The notes under the pieces: generated by a model
Seen by the model: the letters and a program-made list of their open reading frames with translations, nothing else
Databases searched by the model: none
What the model was told of the DNA's origin: nothing
Shown: positions 8,661-18,074 of the stretch, one piece after another
How the letters are laid out: every line of letters begins with the position of its first letter
Position numbering within the stretch: the first letter of the stretch is position 1
Translations under genes and position numbers: made by a program
Source: Salinispora tropica CNB-440
GTDB lineage: Bacteria; Actinomycetota; Actinomycetes; Mycobacteriales; Micromonosporaceae
DNA length: 64,000 nucleotides
Reading direction: 5' to 3'
Assembly: GCF_000016425.1 (NCBI RefSeq)
Contig: NC_009380.1
Span: 4,220,144 to 4,284,143, forward strand

Positions 8661-9596
8661 ATGACAGACGGACGGTCGAGCCCCGACACCACAGGCGAGA
8701 TCGTGGTCTCCCGGCTGACGAAGATTTACGGCAGCGCTCCCGCGGTCGACGACCTGTCGTTCCGGGTGGAGCCGGGTCGGGTCACCGGATTCCTGGGCCC
8801 GAACGGCGCCGGCAAGACCACCACGCTGCGCATGCTGCTGAACCTGGTCACCCCGACGGCTGGCCAGGCGACCATCGGCGGGCGGCGGTATGCCAACCTG
8901 ACCGACCCGGTGCGGCATGTCGGCGCGGTGCTGGAGGCGTCCAGCGCACACAAGGGGCGCACCGGCATCAACCACCTGCGGGTGATCTGCACCGCAGCCG
9001 GGCTGCCCCGTTCCCGCGCCGACGAGGTGCTGGCCCAGGTCGGTCTGGCACCAGCGGCCCGGCGCAAGTTCAAGGGCTACTCGTTGGGGATGAAGCAGCG
9101 CCTGGGCATCGCCGCGGCGATGCTCGGCGACCCCCGGGTGCTGATCCTGGACGAGCCGGCCAACGGGCTCGACCCGGAGGGCATTCGGTGGATGCGTGGC
9201 TTCCTGAAGAGCCTGGCCGCCGAAGGGCGTACGGTCCTGGTCTCCAGTCACCTGCTGTCGGAGATGCAGCTGCTCGCGGACGATGTCGTCATCATCGCGG
9301 CCGGCCGGCTGATCCGGCAGGGCCCGGTGGACCAGGTCATCGGCTCGATGGCGCAGACCGCCCGGGTCCGGGTGCGCTCCCCGCAGGCCGAGACGCTGCG
9401 GGCCGCACTCGAGCGGGAGTCGGCGACCGTGGACGTTGACGACCAGGGGGCCCTGCTGGTCGGGGGCGTGGACGCACCGACGGTCGGCCGGGTGGCCCTG
9501 GCCGCCAGCGTGGAGCTGCATGAACTGGCCACCGAACGTCCTGACCTTGAGGGCGTCTTCCTCGAGCTTACGGCCGGAAAGGCGGGCATCCGATGA
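8661..9596 (+). CDS. ABC transporter ATP-binding protein
   Basis: A 311-residue ATPase of a two-gene ABC-2 type exporter. Walker A is GPNGAGKTT (about residue 50), the signature is YSLGMKQRL, Walker B plus D-loop is LILDEPANGLDPEG, and the switch His is in SSHLLSEM. The C-terminal extension of about 90 residues is typical of drug/antibiotic-export ATPases (DrrA/CcmA group). GGGAGAAG precedes the ATG. The stop overlaps the permease start (ATGA). The substrate is not predictable. Confidence 0.93.
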   Translation: MTDGRSSPDTTGEIVVSRLTKIYGSAPAVDDLSFRVEPGRVTGFLGPNGAGKTTTLRMLLNLVTPTAGQATIGGRRYANLTDPVRHVGAVLEASSAHKGRTGINHLRVICTAAGLPRSRADEVLAQVGLAPAARRKFKGYSLGMKQRLGIAAAMLGDPRVLILDEPANGLDPEGIRWMRGFLKSLAAEGRTVLVSSHLLSEMQLLADDVVIIAAGRLIRQGPVDQVIGSMAQTARVRVRSPQAETLRAALERESATVDVDDQGALLVGGVDAPTVGRVALAASVELHELATERPDLEGVFLELTAGKAGIR

Positions 9597-10417
9597 GCAA
9601 CCTGGTCCGAGCCGAGCTGGTCAAGGTCCGCACGACCAGCACCTGGTGGATCATGGTTCTGATCTACCTGCCACTGTGGGGCAGCACGTTGGCGTTCAAC
9701 TGGTTGCAGACCGACGTGCTCGCCAAAGACGGCCTCGGCGACGTGCCGGCGGAGCAGTCCGAGGCGGTGGGGGCGCTCGCCCAGCCGGACGCACTGGCGG
9801 CCAACCTCTACACCAACGGCCAGTTCTTCGGCCTGCTGATGGTGATGCTGCTCGGCATCGTCGTGGTAACCGGTGAGTTCTTCCACCAGACCGTGACCAC
9901 CACCTTCCTGACCACCCCGCGGCGGAGCGCGGTCGTCCTGGCCAAGCTCGCCGCGACCGCCGGCCTGGCACTGGTCTTCTGGGCGGTGACGACCAGCGCG
10001 AACCTGCTCGCCGGAATAGCGATCCTGCAGCAGGTCGGGGTGGGCGCCCAATGGGGCAGCGCCGTCTGGGAGGCCATTGCGCTCAACGGGCTGGCCTACC
10101 TGCTCTGGGCGTTTGTCGGGGTCGGCCTGGGGACGCTCATCCGCAGCCAGCTCGGCGCCACCGTCACCGGAATTTTGCTGTACCTGGGCGGCACGATCGG
10201 GGCGCTGACCGTGCTCACCGTGGCCGCGAACCGCTTCGGCGACTGGATCAACAACCTGCAACTACTGGTGCCGTCGCTGGCCTCGGCGCTCATGGCCAAC
10301 GGCGTCGACATTCCGGGGGAACCACCACGCTGGGCGGGCGCCGCCGTACTCATCGGGTACGGACTGCTCTCCGGGCTGATCGGCGTCCTCATCATGCGTC
10401 GGCGGGACATCTCCTGA
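9593..10417 (+). CDS. ABC-2 type transporter permease
   Basis: A 274-residue polytopic membrane protein with about six hydrophobic segments, beginning MSNLVRAELVKVRTTSTWW as many actinomycete ABC-2 permeases do (N-terminal amphipathic helix, first membrane helix, large first outer loop). It is translationally coupled to the ATPase gene and followed by a strong terminator, so the pair forms a complete bicistronic exporter. Confidence 0.9.
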   Translation: MSNLVRAELVKVRTTSTWWIMVLIYLPLWGSTLAFNWLQTDVLAKDGLGDVPAEQSEAVGALAQPDALAANLYTNGQFFGLLMVMLLGIVVVTGEFFHQTVTTTFLTTPRRSAVVLAKLAATAGLALVFWAVTTSANLLAGIAILQQVGVGAQWGSAVWEAIALNGLAYLLWAFVGVGLGTLIRSQLGATVTGILLYLGGTIGALTVLTVAANRFGDWINNLQLLVPSLASALMANGVDIPGEPPRWAGAAVLIGYGLLSGLIGVLIMRRRDIS

Positions 10418-10434
10418 CGGATCCGTAAGGAGAC

Positions 10435-10464
10435 GGCGTACCTGCCCGAAAGGGCAGGTACGCC
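10435..10464 (+). terminator. Terminator of the ABC transporter operon
   Basis: A perfect 13-bp stem (GGCGTACCTGCCC / GGGCAGGTACGCC) closed by a GAAA tetraloop, 17 bp after the permease stop codon. Confidence 0.8.
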
Positions 10465-10679
10465 CACCCGTAGCCGATGGGTTCGGGCCGCCTACCAGGA
10501 GGTGGCAGGACGCGCAGCGATGAGCGAACTGCTGGCAACTTTTGTGAATCCCCCCATTGAACCGAGTCGGAAACTCCTATTGGTTTGGTACGGCGTAGCC
10601 TGGAGCCTGACTCGTGTGTCCGGGAGCTCCCGGCGTTCGGCGTAACCCACAAACTCGCGTGAAAGAGGCGATACTGGCC

Positions 10680-13600
10680 GTGTCGACCCAGCAGACCTCG
10701 CAGGAGAACCCACTGGCGGGTTTCGGCCCGAACGAGTGGATCGTCGAAGAGATGTACCAGCGGTACCTCACCGACCCCACCAGCGTCGACCCGGCCTGGC
10801 ACGACTTCTTCGCCGACTACCGCCCCACACCGGACACGGGAGGCACGGGGGATGGCGAGCCGGCCGCGAAGCCGGAGCCCGACGGTCGGCCGGAACCCTC
10901 CACCGCCAAGCCCGCCTCCACCCCGGAGCGCAAGTCCGTGTCGACCAAGGCCACCCCCAGCAAGCCCGCCACCAAGCCGGCTGCCGCCAAGCCGGCTACC
11001 GCGAAGCCGGCTGCCGCCAAGCCCACCACCAAGCCGGCTGCCACCAAGCCGGCCGCCACGCCGACCTCGTCCGGCCCGCAGACCGCGCCGCTACGCGGGG
11101 TCGCTGCGAAGATCGTCCAGAACATGGACGCCTCGTTGAGCGTGCCGACCGCGACCAGCGTGCGCGCCGTCCCGGCCAAACTGCTGGTGGACAACCGCAT
11201 CGTGATCAACAACCACCTCGCCCGGGGCCGCGGCGGGAAGGTCAGCTTCACCCACCTGGTCGGGTACGCACTGGTCCGCGCGCTGGCGATGCACCCGGAG
11301 ATGAACAACTCCTTCGCCACCGTGGACGGCAAACCCACGCTGGTCCGCCCCGAACACGTCAACCTCGGAATCGCGATCGACCTGGTCAAGCCGGACGGCA
11401 GCCGCAACCTGGTGGTGCCCTCCATCAAGGCCTGCGAGCAGCTGGACTTCCGACAGTTCTGGCAGGCGTACGAAGACGTGGTCCGGCGGGCTCGGAAGAA
11501 CGAGCTGACCATGGAGGACTACGGCGGCACCACCATCTCGCTGACCAACCCCGGCGGCATCGGCACGGTGCACTCGATGCCACGACTCATGACCGGCCAG
11601 AGCGCGATCATCGGCGTCGGCGCGATGGAGTACCCGGCGCCGTACCAGGGCATGAGCGAAGGCACCCTCGCCGAACTGGCGGTCAGCAAGGTCATCACGC
11701 TGACCAGTACCTACGACCACCGGATCATCCAGGGTGCGCAGTCCGGCGAGTTCCTCAAGGTGATGCATGAGGTACTCCTCGGCGAACACGGCTTCTACGA
11801 CGAGATCTTCACCTCGCTCCGCATCCCGTACGAGCCGGTGCGGTGGATGCGGGACGTCGCGATCGACGGCGAGGGTCAGATCAACAAGACCGCCCGGGTC
11901 CATGAACTGATCCACGCCTACCGGGTGCGTGGCCACCTGATGGCCGACACCGACCCGCTCGAGTTCAAGATCCGCAAGCACCCGGATCTGGACGTCCTCC
12001 AACACGGGCTCACCCTGTGGGATCTGGACCGCCATTTCCCGGTGAACGGTTTCGCCAATCGGCAGCGGATGAAGTTGCGCGATGTCCTCGGCGTGCTCCG
12101 CGACACGTACTGCCGCCGGGTCGGCATCGAGTACATGCACGTCCAGGACCCGGAGGAGCGGCGCTGGATCCAGCAACGGGTCGAGCGCAAGTACGAGAAG
12201 CCGGCGGTCAACGAGCAGAAGCACGTCCTCAACCGGCTGAATGCCGCGGAGGCATTCGAGACCTTCCTCCAGACCAAGTACGTCGGCCAGAAGCGCTTCT
12301 CGTTGGAGGGGGGCGAGTCACTGATCCCGCTGCTCGGCGAGGTGTTGGAGGCCTCTGCCGAAGGTGGGCTGGACGAGGTCGTCATCGGCATGGCGCACCG
12401 GGGCCGGCTGAACGTGTTGGCCAACATCGTCGGCAAGCCGTACGAGAAGATCTTCTCCGAGTTCGAGGGGCACCTGGACCCGCGCTCCACGCAGGGCTCC
12501 GGCGACGTGAAGTACCACCTCGGGCAGAACGGCAAGTTCACCACCCCGGACGGCGAGCACTCGGTCAAGGTCTCGGTGGTGGCGAACCCGTCGCATCTGG
12601 AGGCCGTTGACCCGGTGCTGGAGGGCATCGTCCGGGCCAAGCAGGATCGGATTGACCTCAAGCTGGAGGGCTACACCGTGCTGCCGCTGGCGGTGCACGG
12701 GGACGCGGCCTTCGCCGGCCAGGGAGTCGTCGCCGAGACGCTCAACCTGTCCCAGCTCCGCGGCTACCGCACGGGCGGCACGGTGCACGTGGTGGTCAAC
12801 AACCAGGTCGGCTTCACCACCCCACCGGAGTACAGCCGCTCCAGCCTCTACAGCACCGATGTGGCCCGGATGATCCAGGCCCCGATCTTCCACGTCAACG
12901 GCGACGACCCGGAGGCCGTGGTGCGGGTCGCCCAGCTGGCCTTCGAGTACCGGCAGACATTCAACAAGGATGTCGTCATCGACCTGGTCTGCTACCGGCG
13001 ACGCGGGCACAACGAGGGCGACGACCCGTCGATGTCGAACCCGGAGATGTACCGGATCATCGACTCGAAGCGATCGGTTCGCAAGCTCTACACCGAGGAG
13101 CTGATCGGGCGGGGCGACATCACCGTGGAGGATGCGGAGGAGCTGCTGCGCGACTACCAGGCGCAGCTGGAGCGGGTGTTCAAGGCCACCCGAGACGCCG
13201 CCACCGCACCCCGTCAGCTCAGCCGCCCGAAGCGGGAGGACGAGCCGGAGCCACCGGTGGAGACCGCCACTGACGCCGATGTCATCCGGGCGGTCGGCGA
13301 GGCGCATCTCCACCTGCCGGAGGGCTTCACCCCGCACAAGCGGATCCAGCAGCTGCTCGACCGGCGGGCCAAGATGGCCAGCGAGGGCAACATCGACTGG
13401 GGTTTCGGCGAGATCATCGCGTTCGGCGCGCTGCTGCACGACGGGGTCACCGTCCGGCTCGCCGGTCAGGACTCGCGCCGCGGCACGTTCGTGCAGCGGC
13501 ACGCCTCCGTCGTTGACGCCGAGACCGGCGAGGACTACCTGCCCCTGGAGTCACTCACCGCAGGCGGTGAGCGGTCGCGGTTCTTCGTGCACGACTCGCT

Positions 13601-14426
13601 CCTGTCCGAGTACGCGGCGATGGGCTTCGAATACGGCTACTCGGTAGAGAACGTCAACGCACTGGTCTGCTGGGAGGCCCAGTTCGGCGACTTCGTCAAC
13701 GGTGCCCAGTCGGTGATCGACGAATTCATCTCCTCCGGTGAGGTGAAGTGGGGTCAGCGCTCCGCGGTCACGCTGCTGCTGCCGCACGGCCACGAGGGCC
13801 AGGGCCCGGACCACACCTCCGGCCGCCCGGAACGGTTCCTCCAGCTCTGCGCCGAGGACAACATGCGGGTGGCCATCCCGACGACGCCGGCGAACTACTT
13901 CCACCTGCTGCGTCGCCAGGCCCTGTCACCGAAGCGCAAGCCCCTCGTCGTCTTCACGCCGAAGTCCCTGCTGCGGCACCGACTCTGCGTCTCGCAGGTC
14001 GAGGACTTCACCAACGGTTCCTTCCAGCCGGTGCTGCTCGACGGTGACGCCCCCGCGCCGGAGCAGGTGAAGCGGGTGCTGCTCTGCTCGGGCAAGGTCT
14101 ACTACGACCTGTTCCAGGCTCGGCAGGATCGCGGTGTCACCGATACCGCGATCATCCGGGTCGAGCAGCTCTACCCGATGCCGATCGACGAGATCCGGGC
14201 CGCGCTCGCGAGGTACCCGAACGCGGTGGACTTCGCCTGGACCCAGGAGGAGCCGGCCAACCAGGGTGCCTGGTCGTTTGTCGCGCTCAACATGCTGGAG
14301 CACCTGGACGGGGTCCGGCTGCGCCGCATCTCCCGTCCAGCGGCAGCCGCCCCGGCGGTCGGCTCGGCCAAGATGCACGACGTCGAGCTCTCCGCCCTTC
14401 TCGACGCTGCACTCCCCCGCCCGTAG
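10680..14426 (+). CDS. kgd: Multifunctional 2-oxoglutarate metabolism enzyme (fused E2o/E1o, Kgd type)
   Basis: A 1248-residue fusion enzyme of the TCA cycle, the actinobacterial 2-oxoglutarate dehydrogenase/decarboxylase. It has a short N-terminal segment (NPLAGFGPNEWIVEEMY), an Ala/Pro/Lys linker of about 75 residues with repeated KPAA/KPAT units, an acyltransferase (E2-like) domain with catalytic TYDHRIIQG, and a thiamine-diphosphate E1 domain filling the last 860 residues (GMAHRGRLNV; GDAAFAGQGV; GHNEGDDPS). As in mycobacteria, the lipoyl domain is missing and must be supplied in trans. The GTG at 10680 matches the conserved family start; the upstream extension lacks homology character. 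A terminator follows. Confidence 0.95.
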   Translation: MSTQQTSQENPLAGFGPNEWIVEEMYQRYLTDPTSVDPAWHDFFADYRPTPDTGGTGDGEPAAKPEPDGRPEPSTAKPASTPERKSVSTKATPSKPATKPAAAKPATAKPAAAKPTTKPAATKPAATPTSSGPQTAPLRGVAAKIVQNMDASLSVPTATSVRAVPAKLLVDNRIVINNHLARGRGGKVSFTHLVGYALVRALAMHPEMNNSFATVDGKPTLVRPEHVNLGIAIDLVKPDGSRNLVVPSIKACEQLDFRQFWQAYEDVVRRARKNELTMEDYGGTTISLTNPGGIGTVHSMPRLMTGQSAIIGVGAMEYPAPYQGMSEGTLAELAVSKVITLTSTYDHRIIQGAQSGEFLKVMHEVLLGEHGFYDEIFTSLRIPYEPVRWMRDVAIDGEGQINKTARVHELIHAYRVRGHLMADTDPLEFKIRKHPDLDVLQHGLTLWDLDRHFPVNGFANRQRMKLRDVLGVLRDTYCRRVGIEYMHVQDPEERRWIQQRVERKYEKPAVNEQKHVLNRLNAAEAFETFLQTKYVGQKRFSLEGGESLIPLLGEVLEASAEGGLDEVVIGMAHRGRLNVLANIVGKPYEKIFSEFEGHLDPRSTQGSGDVKYHLGQNGKFTTPDGEHSVKVSVVANPSHLEAVDPVLEGIVRAKQDRIDLKLEGYTVLPLAVHGDAAFAGQGVVAETLNLSQLRGYRTGGTVHVVVNNQVGFTTPPEYSRSSLYSTDVARMIQAPIFHVNGDDPEAVVRVAQLAFEYRQTFNKDVVIDLVCYRRRGHNEGDDPSMSNPEMYRIIDSKRSVRKLYTEELIGRGDITVEDAEELLRDYQAQLERVFKATRDAATAPRQLSRPKREDEPEPPVETATDADVIRAVGEAHLHLPEGFTPHKRIQQLLDRRAKMASEGNIDWGFGEIIAFGALLHDGVTVRLAGQDSRRGTFVQRHASVVDAETGEDYLPLESLTAGGERSRFFVHDSLLSEYAAMGFEYGYSVENVNALVCWEAQFGDFVNGAQSVIDEFISSGEVKWGQRSAVTLLLPHGHEGQGPDHTSGRPERFLQLCAEDNMRVAIPTTPANYFHLLRRQALSPKRKPLVVFTPKSLLRHRLCVSQVEDFTNGSFQPVLLDGDAPAPEQVKRVLLCSGKVYYDLFQARQDRGVTDTAIIRVEQLYPMPIDEIRAALARYPNAVDFAWTQEEPANQGAWSFVALNMLEHLDGVRLRRISRPAAAAPAVGSAKMHDVELSALLDAALPRP

Positions 14427-14448
14427 GCACCACCCGACCCATGCTGGC

Positions 14449-14485
14449 TGGTGGGGGCAGGGACCACCGTCCCGCGCCCCCACCA
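14449..14485 (+). terminator. Hairpin after kgd
   Basis: A 10-bp outer stem (TGGTGGGGGC / GCCCCCACCA) with an inner GGGA/TCCC stem, 23 bp after the kgd stop. The start of the next small gene is only 24 bp further on. Confidence 0.65.
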
Positions 14486-14508
14486 CCGCGACGTGACCGA
14501 GGAAACGC

Positions 14509-14688
14509 ATGTACTTCACCGACCGTGGGATCGAGGAACTGACCGAGCGCCGCGGCGACGAGCAGGTCAGCATTGAGTGGCTCGCCGAGCGTCTCCGCGA
14601 CTTTGTCGACCAGAACCCCGAATTCGAGACCCCGATCGAGCGCTTCGCCACCTACCTGGCCCGACTGGACGACGAGGACGACGAGTAG
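14509..14688 (+). CDS. DUF6104-like small acidic protein
   Basis: A 59-residue protein beginning MYFTDRGIEEL and ending in an Asp/Glu run (LDDEDDE). The sequence is that of a small conserved actinobacterial family (annotated DUF6104 as I recall) often found near kgd. It is predicted helical, with a WLAERLRDF amphipathic segment. GAGGAAACGC provides the ribosome site before the ATG. Function unknown; its position beyond the kgd terminator suggests either read-through or its own promoter. Confidence 0.8.
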   Translation: MYFTDRGIEELTERRGDEQVSIEWLAERLRDFVDQNPEFETPIERFATYLARLDDEDDE

Positions 14689-14797
14689 GGCCCGCGAACT
14701 CCCCCGAAGCTGTGCACAACGAACGCCGGGCCCCGGGTCGTAGGACCAGGCCGAAGGACCCGGGCGGACAGCCCGGGGAGCTCCTAGAGTGGATCTC

Positions 14798-16864
14798 GTG
14801 GCGCGGAGTGTGTATCTGACCAGCGTGAGTTCCGGCGGCGGCAAGTCCACCGTCGCCCTGGGACTGGCGGAGCTGTTGTCCCGGCAGGTTGGCCGAATCG
14901 GCATCTTCCGACCGTTGGTCCGCGGCGACCAGCCGGACCCGATCCTCGCCCTACTCAGCGAACGCTACCGGGTCGAACTGCCGATCGAGGACCTCACCGG
15001 CACCACCTACACCGAGGCCACCGGGATGGTCGCCGAAGGCCGGCGGGAACAGCTCGTCTCCCGCATCGTCGAGCGGTACCGCGCGGTCGAACGGCGCTTC
15101 CCCGCGGTGGTCGTGGTGGGCAGCGACTTCGCCGATGGCGGCGATGGCGCAGGCCCGCGGGAACTGGCCTTCAATGCCCGCCTCGCGACCGAGTTCGGCA
15201 GCGTCGTGGTCCCCGTGGTGGACGGATACGAGCAGGAGACCGCCACCATCGCGGCGGCGGCCCGGGGGGCGTACCACGACCTGGCGGACCTCGGCGCGAC
15301 GGTGCTGGCGATAGTCGCGAACCGGGTGACCGGTCCACTCACCCTGCCCGAGCTGCCGGTACCCGGGTACCTGATCCCCGAGGTGCCCAGTGTGTCGGCA
15401 CCGACCGTGGCCGAGGTGGCGACGGCGCTCGGCGCCACCCAGCTCGGTGGGGACGACACCGCGCTCAGCCGCGACGTACTCGACTATGTCGTCGGCGCGG
15501 CCCACGTGCCCACGCTGCTCGACCACCTGACCGAAGGCGCTCTGGTGATCATGCCGGGGGACCGGGACGATCTCCTGGTCGCCACCAACGCCGCGCACGT
15601 CGCGGGGCAGGTCGCGCTCTCCGGGTTGGTCCTCACCCTCGGCGAAGCGCCGGACCCGCGCACGATGCGGCTGGTCGAACGGCTACGGCCGGGCCTCGCC
15701 GTGCTCTCCGTACCCAGCGACAGCTACGACACGGTAGCCGCCTGCAACCGAATCGAGGGCCGACTCAGCGCCAGCAACCCGCGCAAGGTGGAGGCCGCGC
15801 TGGGCGCCTTCGAGCGCTGTGTAGACACCGACGACCTGTCCCGCCGACTCCGGGTCACCCGTTCGGAGCGGGTCACCCCGCTGATGTTCGAGTACGACCT
15901 GATCGACCGTGCCCGGACACAGCGCCGGCATGTGGTGCTGCCCGAGGGAAGCGAGGAGCGGATCCTGCGGGCAGCCGAGATCCTGCTACGCCGGGGTGTG
16001 GTCGAGTTGACCCTGCTCGGCCGACCCGACGATGTCGCCCGGCGGACCCGGGAGCTGGGCGTCGACATCGCCGACGCACGGGTGATCGATCCATTCACCA
16101 GCGAGTGGCGTGACGAGTTCGCCGACGGGTACGCGAGGCTCCGCGGCCACCGGGGCGTTACCCGGGACCTCGCCCACGACATCGTGCCCCAGCCGAACTA
16201 CTTCGGCACGATGATGGTCTGGGCCGGGTACGCCGATGGCATGGTCTCCGGCGCCACCCACACCACCGCCGCCACCATCCGCCCCGCCTTCGAGATCATC
16301 CGCAATCTACCCGACGTCTCCATCGCCTCCAGCGTCTTCTTCATGCTGCTCGCCGACCGGGTACTCGTCTACGGCGACTGCGCGGTCAATCCCGACCCGG
16401 ACGCCGCCCAACTCGCCGACATCGCGATCTCGTCCGCCGACACCGCCGTCCGGTTCGGCATCGAGCCGCGGGTGGCGATGCTGTCGTACTCGACCGGCAG
16501 CTCCGGGACCGGTGCCGACGTGGAGAAGGTCGCGGAGGCCACTCGACGGGTTCGGGAGCGCCGACCGGATCTGCTGGTCGAGGGGCCGATCCAGTACGAC
16601 GCCGCGATCGACCCGGCGGTGGCGGCGACCAAGCTGCCCGGCAGCACGGTCGCCGGCCGGGCGACGGTCTTCGTCTTCCCGGACCTGAACACGGGCAACA
16701 ACACGTACAAGGCGGTGCAGCGCTCCGCCCGAGCGGTGGCGGTCGGGCCGGTTATGCAGGGGCTACGCCGGCCGGTGAACGACCTTTCCCGGGGTGCGAC
16801 CGTCCCGGACATCGTCAACACGGTGGCGATCACCGCGATCCAGGCCGGAGAGGCGGGCACATGA
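14798..16864 (+). CDS. pta: Phosphate acetyltransferase (long form)
   Basis: Converts acetyl-CoA and phosphate to acetyl phosphate. The 688 residues are the usual length of the three-domain form: an N-terminal P-loop-like domain (SVSSGGGKSTVALGL), a central DRTGG domain (about 215-320), and the C-terminal PTA catalytic domain (VVLPEGSEERILRAAE onward, with NPDPDAAQLADIA and STGSSGTGADVEKV). The GTG at 14798 fits the family start (ARSVYLTS); an in-frame ATG at 14789 is the alternative, and neither has a strong ribosome site. The stop overlaps the ackA ATG (ATGA), so the two enzymes are co-translated. Confidence 0.94.
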   Translation: MARSVYLTSVSSGGGKSTVALGLAELLSRQVGRIGIFRPLVRGDQPDPILALLSERYRVELPIEDLTGTTYTEATGMVAEGRREQLVSRIVERYRAVERRFPAVVVVGSDFADGGDGAGPRELAFNARLATEFGSVVVPVVDGYEQETATIAAAARGAYHDLADLGATVLAIVANRVTGPLTLPELPVPGYLIPEVPSVSAPTVAEVATALGATQLGGDDTALSRDVLDYVVGAAHVPTLLDHLTEGALVIMPGDRDDLLVATNAAHVAGQVALSGLVLTLGEAPDPRTMRLVERLRPGLAVLSVPSDSYDTVAACNRIEGRLSASNPRKVEAALGAFERCVDTDDLSRRLRVTRSERVTPLMFEYDLIDRARTQRRHVVLPEGSEERILRAAEILLRRGVVELTLLGRPDDVARRTRELGVDIADARVIDPFTSEWRDEFADGYARLRGHRGVTRDLAHDIVPQPNYFGTMMVWAGYADGMVSGATHTTAATIRPAFEIIRNLPDVSIASSVFFMLLADRVLVYGDCAVNPDPDAAQLADIAISSADTAVRFGIEPRVAMLSYSTGSSGTGADVEKVAEATRRVRERRPDLLVEGPIQYDAAIDPAVAATKLPGSTVAGRATVFVFPDLNTGNNTYKAVQRSARAVAVGPVMQGLRRPVNDLSRGATVPDIVNTVAITAIQAGEAGT

Positions 16865-17976
16865 GCCGGGTACTGGTACTCAACTGTGGGTCGTCGTCGG
16901 TCAAGTGGCGGCTCTACGACGGCGACGAACTCCTCGACCGGGGTGCCGTCGAGCGGATCGGCGAACCCCGGGGCGGGCCGGCCGACCACGGCACCGCCGT
17001 CCGGGGGATCCTCGCCGAGCTCGACCTGACCGGGCTCACCGCCGTCGGGCACCGGGTGGTGCACGGTGGACGGCGCTTCGGCGAGCCGGTTCTGATCAAC
17101 GATGCGGTGCTCACCGCGATCCGGGAGTTGGTGCCACTCGCCCCGCTACACAACCCCGCCAACCTGGCCGGCATCGAGGTCGCCCGGGCGACGCTGCCCG
17201 ATGTCCCCCAGGTCGCCGTCTTCGACACCGCCTTCCACACCACGCTGCCCGAGTCCGCCGCCACATACGCGATCGACCGGGCGACGGCCGACCGGTACGG
17301 CATCCGGCGGTACGGCTTCCACGGCACCTCCCACGCGTACGTCTCCCGACGCACGGCGGAGGTGCTGGGTCGTCCGTACGCCGACACCAACACCATCACC
17401 CTGCACCTGGGCAACGGCGCGAGCGCCGCCGCCGTCGCCGGCGGGCGCAGCGTGGCCACCTCGATGGGGATGTCCCCGCTCGAGGGGCTGGTCATGGGTA
17501 CCCGGAGCGGCGACGTGGACCCGACAGTGATCTTCCACCTGCGGCGGGAGGGCGGGCTGGGCGTGGACGACATCGACGACCTACTCAACCACCGCAGCGG
17601 CCTGTACGGGCTCACCGGCGCCAACGACATGCGCGAGGTGCTCGCCCGCCGGGCGGACGGCGACCAGGCCGCCGTCCTCGCCTTCGACGTGTACTGCCGC
17701 CGGATCACCAGCTACGTCGGGGCGTACTACGCGCTGCTCGGCCGGGTGGACGCGGTGACCTTCACCGCCGGCGTCGGCGAGCACGCCGCCCCCGTCCGCG
17801 CGGCGGCCCTGGCCGGACTGGAGCGACTCGGTATCACGATCGATCCGGAGCGCAACGCCGGCAGTGGCGACCGGGTCATCTCACCGGACGGGAGCGAGGT
17901 GGCGGTCTGCGTCATCGGCACCGACGAGGAGCGGGAGATCGCCCGCGCCGCCCGGGAGGTGACAGACCGGGGCTGA
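16861..17976 (+). CDS. ackA: Acetate kinase
   Basis: Makes ATP and acetate from acetyl phosphate, completing the overflow pathway begun by Pta. The 371 residues are slightly shorter than the typical 395-400. The N-terminal VLNCGSSSVKW signature, the FDTAFH motif, the YGFHGTSHAYVS signature, the HLGNGAS phosphate-binding loop and GVGEHA near the C-terminus are all visible. Second gene of a pta-ackA operon ending in a strong hairpin. Confidence 0.95.
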   Translation: MSRVLVLNCGSSSVKWRLYDGDELLDRGAVERIGEPRGGPADHGTAVRGILAELDLTGLTAVGHRVVHGGRRFGEPVLINDAVLTAIRELVPLAPLHNPANLAGIEVARATLPDVPQVAVFDTAFHTTLPESAATYAIDRATADRYGIRRYGFHGTSHAYVSRRTAEVLGRPYADTNTITLHLGNGASAAAVAGGRSVATSMGMSPLEGLVMGTRSGDVDPTVIFHLRREGGLGVDDIDDLLNHRSGLYGLTGANDMREVLARRADGDQAAVLAFDVYCRRITSYVGAYYALLGRVDAVTFTAGVGEHAAPVRAAALAGLERLGITIDPERNAGSGDRVISPDGSEVAVCVIGTDEEREIARAAREVTDRG

Positions 17977-17980
17977 CGTT

Positions 17981-18022
17981 CGTTGGTAGCGCCGGCCCGG
18001 TCCGTGCCCGGCGCTACCAACG
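17981..18022 (+). terminator. Terminator of pta-ackA
   Basis: A perfect 15-bp stem (CGTTGGTAGCGCCGG / CCGGCGCTACCAACG) with a 12-nt loop, 5 bp after the ackA stop. Being symmetric, it probably also ends the convergent oxidoreductase transcript. Confidence 0.85.
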
Positions 18023-18074
18023 GGCGGTCGAGTCCCAGCCGGACTCAGCTACGGGAGCGCCAGGCACGCGTCGC